Shown here one piece after another: positions 33,226-39,883 of a stretch of DNA of 43,280 nt. Each line of letters starts with the position of its first letter. Position 1 is the stretch's first letter. Source of the DNA: Bacteroidales bacterium (GTDB lineage: Bacteria > Bacteroidota > Bacteroidia > Bacteroidales > Marinilabiliaceae); the NCBI GenBank assembly GCA_012838865.1, contig DUOK01000029.1, positions 1-43,280 of the forward strand, read 5' to 3'. The notes beneath the pieces were generated by a model. That model was not told the origin of the DNA. It ran no database searches and was given only the letters and a program-made list of their open reading frames with translations. Position numbers and translations under genes: made by a program.

Positions 33226-33250
33226 ATACCATAATCTTAATTCATTACCC

Positions 33251-33841
33251 ATGAAAATCCTACTTACCGTCGTTTTACTTCTCGGTATTTTCTCTACAGG
33301 CACTAAGGCTCAGAATGCCAGCGTGGAAGAGAATGTTTGGGGCGTGCAGGCCTTGATGCTGCCCCTGTCTGTTTACAACGAAACAAAACTCACCAACAGC
33401 CTTGCCCTGCGCAGTGAATTGGCCTTTGGACTCAGTTTTACCAGTTACAGTTACATTGGAAGTAACACGAGAGGTACCCTGAGTTGGGCCGCTCTGCCCT
33501 TCGCGATTGTTGAGCCACGCTTTTACTATAATCTGAACCGTCGTGTCGAAAAAGGAAAGCGAATCGATGGAAACAGTGGAAATTACTGGTCGCTTTTTGC
33601 CTGTTATCAGCCCGGCTTTGGCATCTCGTCTGGCGATATTGACATTTTTCCTGCGGCCTATATCGTTCCGACTTATGGCTTACGGCGCAATATGGGCAAA
33701 CGCTTCAACTTCGAGTTTGCTGTTGGTCTTGGCTATGGTTGGGAATTTCAGAAATACGATCATCCCGATGGGCACACCTACAGCCATACCGATTCAGACG
33801 TTCTTTTCAACAGCCGAGTAGCCTTTGGATACTTGTTTTAG
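33251..33841 (+). CDS. Small outer-membrane beta-barrel protein
   Basis: 196 residues from the ATG at 33251; the frame stays open through the tRNA genes upstream but that part is not coding. Signal peptide MKILLTVVLLLGIFSTGTKA. The rest alternates aromatic/hydrophobic and polar residues in strand-length blocks (LTNSLALRSELAFGLSF, IVEPRFYYNLNRR, FEFAVGLGYGWEF) and ends RVAFGYLF with a terminal Phe, as for barrels assembled by BAM. Its size fits an eight-stranded OmpA-like or DUF3575-like barrel. It sits alone between two terminators, with no clear promoter of its own, so it may depend on readthrough from the tRNA unit. Function unknown. Confidence 0.7.
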   Translation: MKILLTVVLLLGIFSTGTKAQNASVEENVWGVQALMLPLSVYNETKLTNSLALRSELAFGLSFTSYSYIGSNTRGTLSWAALPFAIVEPRFYYNLNRRVEKGKRIDGNSGNYWSLFACYQPGFGISSGDIDIFPAAYIVPTYGLRRNMGKRFNFEFAVGLGYGWEFQKYDHPDGHTYSHTDSDVLFNSRVAFGYLF

Positions 33842-33880
33842 GGGGGGATTGATTGTTACAACGACTTTCCAATAAGTTTT

Positions 33881-33915
33881 AGAAAGCCATCCTGCGCAGC
33901 AGGGTGGCTTTTTTT
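33881..33915 (+). terminator. Terminator after the beta-barrel gene (second copy of a duplicated hairpin)
   Basis: Arms GCCATCCTG (33886-33894) and CAGGGTGGC (33900-33908), loop CGCAG, then T7. Compared with the copy at 33193-33225 the loop and stem differ by single transitions that keep every pair. Confidence 0.9.
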
Positions 33916-33956
33916 GGAGAGATGAAGGTCCGACATGTTTTGGCAGAGGCTGGACG

Positions 33957-33981
33957 TAGCTTTGTTGAAAAATCAAAGCTA
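33957..33981 (+). promoter_or_regulatory. Promoter and overlapping inverted repeat of the AAA+/FtsZ-like unit
   Basis: TAGCTTTG (33957-33964) is a perfect TAnnTTTG box. It is also the left arm of an inverted repeat whose right arm CAAAGCTA (33974-33981) ends on the A of the AAA+ start codon; spacer 9 bases. Transcription would begin near 33971, within the repeat, so the site is better read as a DNA operator than as an RNA hairpin. The leader is about 10 bases. Confidence 0.55.
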
Positions 33982-35633
33982 TGACACAGTCAATTAAATA
34001 CTTGTTGTTGGGTTGTTTGGAAGAGGTTTATAACAAGATAAGGAAGAGTCGACTGAAAGACCCGTCCTTTGGCGACATCGGTCAGGAGATGGATGTTCTA
34101 TGTGATTATTTTAAGGTGAACCGCTTTCAGGCTGCTTTTTTATCGATCTTGTTCGATAAGGGCCACGATGGAGAAACTGTCTCGTTCGATGAGGTTTTTA
34201 GGCACTTCGATTGCAGTGCTTTGCGCTTATTGAAGTTTCAGGACGATTTGGCGGATCTTGTTGAGCGAAATTTTATGGTGCAAAAGAAGAGTACCACAGG
34301 ATTTCGCAAAGCCAGAAGGACAGCGGTATATCAGTTAAACAACGATTTGTTGGAGGCGGTGCTCAGTAGTAAGCCCTTACCTGAGTTGCTTAAAACAGCT
34401 TTTGAGGATGTTCTGGATGTGTTGGGAACTATAGCCGATTTGGAGCACGACGATGATGTGGATGAAATTGATTTGTTGCTTTCTGCAGACGGCCTGGTGT
34501 CGGATAACCTTCACTTTCCACTTATGGAGTGTGTCCACAATTTTAAACTCAAGCTGGATGAGCAGTATATTCTGCTGGTTCTTTTCTGGGGGGCTGTTTC
34601 GGGCGAAACTTCACGAAATTTGAATCGTCTGGTTCGTGATGTGCATGGCAATTCATCGGCCAATATCAGGTGCAGAAGGGATTTTGTAGCCGGTAAAAAT
34701 AAATTGTCGAAGCTGGGCCTGGTAAAGACCAATGAAGCGGAGTTTTTTGATGATGTTGAAATAACCTTAGCAGCCAAAGGCTTGCAGTTGCTTAAGGAGC
34801 ATGGCGTGAAAACAATGGGCTCGGGGAAAAGGAGCGATGTGCTCACCGCCAAAGACATAAAGTTCAGGCAGTTGTTTTTTGATGGGGAAACCAGCAGTCA
34901 ATTGGACCTTTTGAAGCGTTCGCTGCAGCAGGAGCAACTGGAGGCCATCAGGGAGCGTTTACGCAGGCGTGGTTTGACCGATGGTATTGCGGCTCTTTTT
35001 TATGGAGCCCCGGGCACGGGGAAGACGGAAATGGCTAAGCAATTGGCACTGGCTACAGGGCGCGACATCATGAAGGTCGAAATAAGTAAGACCAAATCGA
35101 TGTGGTACGGTGAGAGTGAGAAAATCATCAAAAAGGTTTTTTCTGACTATGCCGACTTTGCTGCAGAATGTGAAAAAGTCCCCCTTCTCCTTTTCAATGA
35201 GGCCGACGCTGTGTTCAGTAAGCGTCAGGCCATAGGGCAATCCAATGTGGTGAAGACAGAAAATGCCATTCAGAACATAATTCTGGAAGAATTGGAAAAC
35301 TTCCGGGGCATATTGGTGGCCACAACCAATCTTCAGGACAACCTGGATCCGGCTTTTGAACGCCGTTTTCTGTTTAAGGTCCGGTTCAGCAAACCGGATG
35401 TCAACAACCGGGCCCTCATTTGGCAATCTAAACTGAAGGCGCTTTCAGAAGCCGAAGCTTTGCATTTGGCTGGGCAATTTGACTTTTCAGGAGGCGAAAT
35501 CGATAACATTGTCCGGAAATGGGAGATACACAGTGTTATAAATGGAGACGATGCGCTCTTTTCCACCGTTATTCACTTCTGTAACGAAGAACGGCTTGGC
35601 GCAAAGAAAAAAAGTATAGGATTTGAAAGGTAG
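33981..35633 (+). CDS. AAA+ ATPase with winged-helix-like N-terminal region
   Basis: 550 residues. The first ~310 are helical without a domain I can name; segments such as FDEVFRHFDCSALRLLKFQDDLADLV (quoted as FDEVFRHFDCSALRLL) look like winged-helix modules. The AAA core (about 325-530) has Walker A GAPGTGKT (342-349), Walker B LLLFNEADA with Asn406-Glu407 where Asp-Glu is usual, sensor 1 VATTNL and arginine-finger region FERRFLF; WYGESEK after Walker A is a pore-loop-like segment of the classical AAA (CDC48/spastin) clade. It is probably a hexameric remodeller or unfoldase acting on a protein client. The FtsZ-like gene starts 4 bases after its stop, so the client or partner may be that protein. 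The promoter and a possible operator overlap its start. Confidence 0.85.
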   Translation: MTQSIKYLLLGCLEEVYNKIRKSRLKDPSFGDIGQEMDVLCDYFKVNRFQAAFLSILFDKGHDGETVSFDEVFRHFDCSALRLLKFQDDLADLVERNFMVQKKSTTGFRKARRTAVYQLNNDLLEAVLSSKPLPELLKTAFEDVLDVLGTIADLEHDDDVDEIDLLLSADGLVSDNLHFPLMECVHNFKLKLDEQYILLVLFWGAVSGETSRNLNRLVRDVHGNSSANIRCRRDFVAGKNKLSKLGLVKTNEAEFFDDVEITLAAKGLQLLKEHGVKTMGSGKRSDVLTAKDIKFRQLFFDGETSSQLDLLKRSLQQEQLEAIRERLRRRGLTDGIAALFYGAPGTGKTEMAKQLALATGRDIMKVEISKTKSMWYGESEKIIKKVFSDYADFAAECEKVPLLLFNEADAVFSKRQAIGQSNVVKTENAIQNIILEELENFRGILVATTNLQDNLDPAFERRFLFKVRFSKPDVNNRALIWQSKLKALSEAEALHLAGQFDFSGGEIDNIVRKWEIHSVINGDDALFSTVIHFCNEERLGAKKKSIGFER

Positions 35634-35637
35634 TGGT

Positions 35638-36189
35638 ATGGAAAAGTGCGATGCGGGCCATATCTGTTTGATTGGAATTGGGAGGTTTGGGCTTAGGGTG
35701 CTTAAACGAGCCAGATCTGTAGGTGGGCAGACTAGGTTGGTGCATCTTGACAGGCAGCGTGGCCTTTTTAAACTGCCCGAAGAACCAAATATCAGGCAGC
35801 TGGAACTTGAAGAGGACGACCTTTTGCAATTGTCCTCCGTTTTAAGCGGTTTGTTTTCTGAAGGGGAGCAGTCTCGGTTTATTATTGTTGGTGGGTTGGG
35901 AGGCCGCACTACCTATTCTTTATTGGATCCCATTGCTTCCCTTTGTAGTTCCTATGGTGTGGAGCACTTTTGTGTTGGCGTTTTTCCTTTTTGTTTTGAG
36001 GGCAAAGCAAGAAATCATCAGGCCATATCACTGGTGCGCAGGATGGAAAAGTACACGAATTTTAAATACTTTGACTGCAATCTGGTCGTAAGGGAGCACA
36101 ATGGCAAGATCAATTTGGGAGTAGCTTTGGATAGCGTAGAGAATATTTTGTGGGCGTTTGTTCTTGGACTTTTAAAGCAGGGGTTTTAA
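35638..36189 (+). CDS. Short FtsZ/tubulin GTPase-domain-like protein
   Basis: 183 residues from the ATG at 35638 (AAAGG lies upstream; a TTG start at 35623 is possible). It reads as an FtsZ N-terminal domain: LIGIGRFG (11-18) for the T1 loop, a second strand TRLVHLD (32-38), IIVGGLGGRTTYS (82-94) for the T4 tubulin-signature loop, VGVFPFCFEGKARNHQA (113-129) matching the FtsZ segment VxVVTxPFxFEGxxRxxQA, then a strand ending FDCN (145-148) like IPND, and a final helix at 161-180. The T4 core GGGTG is GGRTT here, and the chain ends before the T7 catalytic loop and the C-terminal domain. Nucleotide binding is therefore doubtful and GTP hydrolysis by filaments unlikely. Translation is probably coupled to the AAA+ gene. 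Confidence 0.65.
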   Translation: MEKCDAGHICLIGIGRFGLRVLKRARSVGGQTRLVHLDRQRGLFKLPEEPNIRQLELEEDDLLQLSSVLSGLFSEGEQSRFIIVGGLGGRTTYSLLDPIASLCSSYGVEHFCVGVFPFCFEGKARNHQAISLVRRMEKYTNFKYFDCNLVVREHNGKINLGVALDSVENILWAFVLGLLKQGF

Positions 36190-36278
36190 TTCATTATTTT
36201 AGCCGGACTAAGTTAGCGCTCCTTTGGTATATTGTGAATAGTGACTATATTGATAGCTTAATTAAACAAAAAAAAATC

Positions 36279-37124
36279 ATGGATAAACAGGAGTTGAATA
36301 ACGCATATGCTCAGATTGAGAGGAGTCTCGAGCCAATTCGAACTTTCATTGAAAAAAAACTGGACGATGAAACCATAAAGAAAAACTATAAGGGTTTCAT
36401 CACTTTGCAGGGACCTCTAGTTCATAATCCTGAGATCTTGTTTTTGGGGATAAACCCTGGGCAAGGTGCTTATGTTGAACACCAGCTTCAAAATAAAGAA
36501 GGCTATCCAGTTCGCGTGTTTGATCCCAACAGTCCCTTGAGTCTTGATTGGTATAAGAATGGTAATGCCCGGGGACGAATGAATAATGGTCAGTGGGTTG
36601 GATATAAGTGGTATGAGCGTTCAAAGCAAATTAATAACCCCTTTGTTGCCAACATGATTGATTTGCTTTATGCCATTTCTGCGATTCGTAAACCAGATGA
36701 CCAGATTGCATTAAGGGATGGGGAGCAACCTGATTGGTATGAGGATTTTGGTAAGCGTTTGATGTTTACAAATTTGTATCCTATAGCAACAACTAAGGCT
36801 TCTGATTTGGATCCGATCTTTTCCTTAATGGTTAAGCATCCTGAAACAAAGAGTCTTTTTGGTGAAAAAGGGAGGCTAAGGAAGTGGGATGCTCAACTTT
36901 TCTTTATTTCGCGTGTAGAACAATTGATAGGCTTGGTTAAGCCGAAGGTTATTGTTTGTTTGGGGATTCAAAGCTATAATGATTTCACCTATACCAGCGA
37001 AAAGAAAAAAGAAAGGGTGTTCAAAACAGTTAAGGGAAATATTCCGGTTATTGGGCTTGATCGATCTGGGAATTGGTCCGGTTCAATTCCTTTGTTGGCA
37101 AAGGAAATAGCGACCTGTTTGTAG
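36279..37124 (+). CDS. Uracil-DNA-glycosylase-superfamily-like protein
   Basis: 281 residues from the ATG at 36279; the frame is open earlier but overlaps the previous gene. ILFLGINPGQGAYVEHQ (from residue 53) matches the first active-site motif of MUG/SMUG-type glycosylases (GINPG, catalytic Asn59). VIVCLGIQSYNDF matches the late core strand. The second motif, HPS or NPSGLS in active enzymes, would fall at GLDRSGNWSGS, so it is altered. It may bind or process modified bases, or be an inactive relative. It follows the FtsZ-like gene by 89 bases, where TATATTGT is a weak promoter candidate. Two 60-base samples inside it are about 38-40% G+C against about 50% in the receptor at 18 kb, which suggests recent acquisition. 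Confidence 0.55.
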   Translation: MDKQELNNAYAQIERSLEPIRTFIEKKLDDETIKKNYKGFITLQGPLVHNPEILFLGINPGQGAYVEHQLQNKEGYPVRVFDPNSPLSLDWYKNGNARGRMNNGQWVGYKWYERSKQINNPFVANMIDLLYAISAIRKPDDQIALRDGEQPDWYEDFGKRLMFTNLYPIATTKASDLDPIFSLMVKHPETKSLFGEKGRLRKWDAQLFFISRVEQLIGLVKPKVIVCLGIQSYNDFTYTSEKKKERVFKTVKGNIPVIGLDRSGNWSGSIPLLAKEIATCL

Positions 37125-37194
37125 CAATTTCCGGGCATTTTTTTTGGCACTTTTGTGCCCAACACAGTATTGTTTTGATGGAGGAGGACGAAGA

Positions 37195-37833
37195 TTAGGC
37201 TGTGTCTATCTTGTCGCAATGCTGCGTTACCAGTGTCATATCCAGCCATATTTCCTCAATATCCAGGATGTCCTGCCAGGCAAGGTAGGTGTGGTCGTAT
37301 AATTCATGCAGGAGCCAACCGTGTTTCTGTAGGCGTAAGGGGTGGTAGGCATTGTTGCTGAATTCATTGTGGTTTTCTTCCACAAGCCAAAGTGTAGTTT
37401 CTCTTTTAGTGGTTGACTCATGGTCTTTATCTGCGGCTTCCTGTTTGTTGGGGTCCAGGAGTAGACGACCGGAATAGACGGGGATTCCATCCATCTCAGC
37501 AAGGTGTCTGTATTTGTTGGGAGAATAAACTTCGAGAGTGAAATCTGTTTCGTAATCGTTGATAAAAGCATTCTTTTGAATCTGCACTTGCGCAAAGGCA
37601 CACAGCATATCGGTCTGTTGGATTACGGACCGGTATTTTTTGTCGAGCCAGGTGTTGATTCGCTCAATTTTTGCAACTGCTTCCGGGGAAAAAGTAAAAG
37701 TGCTGTTTAGTATTTGTTTTCGTTTCCGCAATACTTGGAGGTAACTTTTGTGCTCCTCTGTTGTGAGCTGGTTGTTGTTTGCTTTTATGAGAAAGGGGAT
37801 GAGGGGATCTGATTCGTTTTCGAAGTTGTCCAT
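37195..37833 (-). CDS. Hypothetical protein, probably controlled by the WYL regulator
   Basis: 212 residues; I do not recognise the family. No signal peptide or membrane segment. The N-terminal ~75 residues are helical and charged (LTTEEHKSYLQVLRKRKQIL), the middle reads as beta strands (DFTLEVYSP, IPVYSGRLLLD, ETTLWLVEEN), and the C-terminus holds HGWLLHELYDHTYLAWQDIL, with several His and acidic residues. It converges with the glycosylase-like gene. A perfect promoter box and the 13-base motif shared with the WYL gene lie upstream, so the two are likely coregulated. It could be an immunity-type or stress protein, but nothing in the sequence proves this. Confidence 0.6.
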   Translation of the reverse strand: MDNFENESDPLIPFLIKANNNQLTTEEHKSYLQVLRKRKQILNSTFTFSPEAVAKIERINTWLDKKYRSVIQQTDMLCAFAQVQIQKNAFINDYETDFTLEVYSPNKYRHLAEMDGIPVYSGRLLLDPNKQEAADKDHESTTKRETTLWLVEENHNEFSNNAYHPLRLQKHGWLLHELYDHTYLAWQDILDIEEIWLDMTLVTQHCDKIDTA

Positions 37834-37846
37834 ATCGCTTTTTTTT

Positions 37847-37879
37847 CAAATGTAAACCAAGGCTACGACAAAGGGTGTC
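37847..37879 (-). promoter_or_regulatory. Promoter and WYL-type motif upstream of the hypothetical gene
   Basis: Minus-strand TACATTTG (37847-37854), a perfect -7 box 13 bases from the start codon. Twelve bases upstream is GACAAAGGGTGTC (37867-37879, plus-strand reading), with inverted ends ACGACA/TGTCGT. The same motif at the same distance precedes the WYL gene. Confidence 0.6.
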
Positions 37880-37970
37880 GTGCCTTTGGGCGGATCAATT
37901 CTGGATACCTAAAAACCAGAGAGCGGGTATGTATTGCAGAAAGGATGGCCCTCATTTGAATGGGGTAGCG

Positions 37971-38765
37971 CTACTCCTCCCTCTCGTACTCTTCCAGCAG
38001 GGCCTTGATTTTTCGGGAGGCGGTGATGCCGTTGTCGCTGAGGTTGATTTTCAGGTGAATGTTGCAGTAAATGACAAATTTTTCCAATTCCTCGCCTTCA
38101 TATCCGGAAACCAGGGCGATGATTTCGGGGTTGGCTACTGCGTCGCGGTGGTCCCATAGTGTGGATTGGGCACGGACCTCAGGCAGATTGATTTTGGCTC
38201 TCTCGAGTCGGTTGGTCCGGGAAAAGATGAAGCCTGCGGGACTTCTTATGGCGCCCAGCAGGCCTACATTGCCGATGTCGGGTCGCTCGTTGGGAGGCAG
38301 TTTAGAGATTCTACTTCCGAAGTGCGCCGGCAGGTGCAGATCGAGGGCGTTGGGGTCGTCCGGTATTTTAGGAAAAATGAGGGGGTCGAGCATGCCGGTG
38401 TAGCCTTTAACGGTGACTTCCTTAATGGCATAGGAGTGTTGTTTGAGCTTAATTTGTATGGTGCCCGTACTGTCTTTTTCCATTTGACTGAGTACGATGG
38501 TGCGGGGTTCAAAACCCAGTGCAGCCACCCGAATGGAGTCCTTATAGGGCAACATAAGCGCGAAGTAGCCGTGGTCGTCGGCGCCAAAAGCGCTGACTTG
38601 CATGTAGCTGGCTACAGTGGCGTAGGGGATGAGGGCGTTGTCGCTTTGGGAGCGGATGCTGCCGACCCACACTACTAAAGAGTCGGATTGGGCAAGACTT
38701 GGAGCCGTACATAGTGCCAGGAGACTGAAAAGCAGTAGGACTGACTTGAAATTTTTTGGGGTCAT
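37971..38765 (-). CDS. Exported carboxypeptidase-regulatory-like domain protein
   Basis: 264 residues from the ATG at 38765, giving signal peptide NFKSVLLLFSLLALCTAPSLAQ (residues 4-25; only NFKSVLLLFSLLALC need be noted). A CarboxypepD_reg-like beta sandwich follows (about 28-110: VVWVGSIRSQSDNALIPYAT, HGYFALMLPYKDSIRVAALG). The C-terminal half is without a recognised domain and ends with helices (KIKALLEEYEREE). Similar Bacteroidota proteins are periplasmic or surface proteins of unknown role. It lies downstream of the WYL gene by 84 bases on the same strand and may be in its transcript. Confidence 0.7.
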   Translation of the reverse strand: MTPKNFKSVLLLFSLLALCTAPSLAQSDSLVVWVGSIRSQSDNALIPYATVASYMQVSAFGADDHGYFALMLPYKDSIRVAALGFEPRTIVLSQMEKDSTGTIQIKLKQHSYAIKEVTVKGYTGMLDPLIFPKIPDDPNALDLHLPAHFGSRISKLPPNERPDIGNVGLLGAIRSPAGFIFSRTNRLERAKINLPEVRAQSTLWDHRDAVANPEIIALVSGYEGEELEKFVIYCNIHLKINLSDNGITASRKIKALLEEYEREE

Positions 38766-38849
38766 CGTAATTTGGGGCTTGGCAAATGAGTACAATCGTG
38801 TGCCGGCTAAATAACGATGGGACGTATTGCCTTTGCAATAACTGTGCCG

Positions 38850-39761
38850 CTAGGGTGTTTTTCCTAAATATAAATCCAGGGCTTGCTGGTGGTAGGTCTT
38901 TACTTCGCGGATGAGGCTTTGGGGTTGCAATACCCTTACGCGTGGTCCGTGGGAAACTAGTTCCTGAACAAAATCTTCGGTGATGTAGAGATGGAGTCGA
39001 AAAACCACTTCGTTTTCGGTTTCTTCTATTTTTGTTTGCGAAGGGTGCAGGGGCAGGGTGAGGATGTATTGCGACTGGGGTTTGCGGAAGGCCAGGAGTA
39101 CTTCACGGGGCTTCAGCTGATCGCCCACAATAATGCCGAAGCTGTGCTTAAACATTTGTTTGACATTAAAGTCGGCCGGGCGTTTGTATTTTTCTGTGCC
39201 AATCTCGAGTTGGGAAAGGCGGTCGAGCGCAAAATTGCGGAGCTCTTTTTTTTCCTGATCGATGCCAATTACATACCAGCGGTTGATCGATTCTTTGAGG
39301 GCCAATGGCGCCACAAAGCGGGTTCGTTTTTCGTCGGCCCAAAACTTTTGGTAGGTGAAACGCACCTTTAGGGTGTTTTGAATGGCGTGGAGCAGGCCGT
39401 TCATGTTTTCGGTACCGCGCGGGCGCCGCTTTTCATAGTCGATGAACTGGGGCAGGCGATTGGTCATTTTCAGGGCGCTGAAGGTGTCGAAGGCTTCCAG
39501 TAATCGGGTATTGGCTTCGGTATTGTCTTCTTCCTGTATGTACCATTCGTTGCGCGAAAAATCGAAGGCGATGCTGATGCCGTAGAGTGATTCGATGTTT
39601 TCGATGTCGCGCTGAAAGGTGCGCTTGGATATGTTGAAGTCGTAACCCTGAATGTCTGATTCCAGATGAAGCCGGTCCTGAATTTCTGAAAAACTGGCGG
39701 GACTCTGGCGCAGACGGTTGATGATGATGTTGTAACGGTTGAGTGTTTCGCGGATGGCCAT
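38850..39761 (-). CDS. WYL-domain transcriptional regulator
   Basis: 303 residues. An N-terminal winged helix (about 1-62: LNRYNIIINRLRQSPASF, ISKRTFQRDIENIESLYG, the recognition helix with RTFQRDI), a WYL domain (about 125-200, with RFVAPLALKESINRWYVIGID; the name motif is WYV here), and a WCX C-terminal part (about 215-300). WYL regulators sense ligands such as nucleotides or single-stranded DNA and often control defence or DNA-damage genes. It probably binds the 13-base motif at its own promoter and at that of the hypothetical gene 2 kb away. It diverges from the LysR gene. Confidence 0.88.
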   Translation of the reverse strand: MAIRETLNRYNIIINRLRQSPASFSEIQDRLHLESDIQGYDFNISKRTFQRDIENIESLYGISIAFDFSRNEWYIQEEDNTEANTRLLEAFDTFSALKMTNRLPQFIDYEKRRPRGTENMNGLLHAIQNTLKVRFTYQKFWADEKRTRFVAPLALKESINRWYVIGIDQEKKELRNFALDRLSQLEIGTEKYKRPADFNVKQMFKHSFGIIVGDQLKPREVLLAFRKPQSQYILTLPLHPSQTKIEETENEVVFRLHLYITEDFVQELVSHGPRVRVLQPQSLIREVKTYHQQALDLYLGKTP

Positions 39762-39786
39762 ACGGTATGTTTTAAAGGTGCTGAAG

Positions 39787-39819
39787 TAAAGATAGGCACA
39801 AGGTGTGACAAATGGTGTC
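39787..39819 (-). promoter_or_regulatory. Promoter and 13-base motif upstream of the WYL gene
   Basis: Minus-strand TATCTTTA (39787-39794), one base off TAnnTTTG, 25 bases before the ATG. GACAAATGGTGTC (39807-39819) starts 12 bases further upstream, with GACA/TGTC ends. Position and spacing equal those at 37847-37879, which supports autoregulation. Confidence 0.6.
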
Positions 39820-39847
39820 GCAGGCTTAAGTTTTCTCCCTGAACTTG

Positions 39848-39855
39848 TATCTTTG
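39848..39855 (+). promoter_or_regulatory. Promoter -7 element (TATCTTTG) for the LysR gene
   Basis: A perfect TAnnTTTG 28 bases before the LysR ATG. It lies 53 bases from the divergent WYL promoter, so one region drives both genes. Confidence 0.6.
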
Positions 39856-39883
39856 AGGTGTTTATTTGTTTTAAGTCGGCACT

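Noticed and set aside
32900-33250. Open frames running through tRNA-Trp and tRNA-Ser into the beta-barrel gene
   Set aside because: The bases are explained by two tRNA genes and a terminator; the barrel protein has a clear start and signal peptide at 33251.
37134-37164. Hairpin GGCAC/GTGCC between the glycosylase-like and hypothetical genes
   Set aside because: The stem is five pairs and no T tract follows on either strand, so I do not call a terminator.
32900-38000. Attachment sites of an integrated element at the tRNA-Trp/tRNA-Ser pair
   Set aside because: I found no repeat of the tRNA-Ser or tRNA-Trp 3' end downstream, and no integrase gene; the only repeat is the terminator hairpin.
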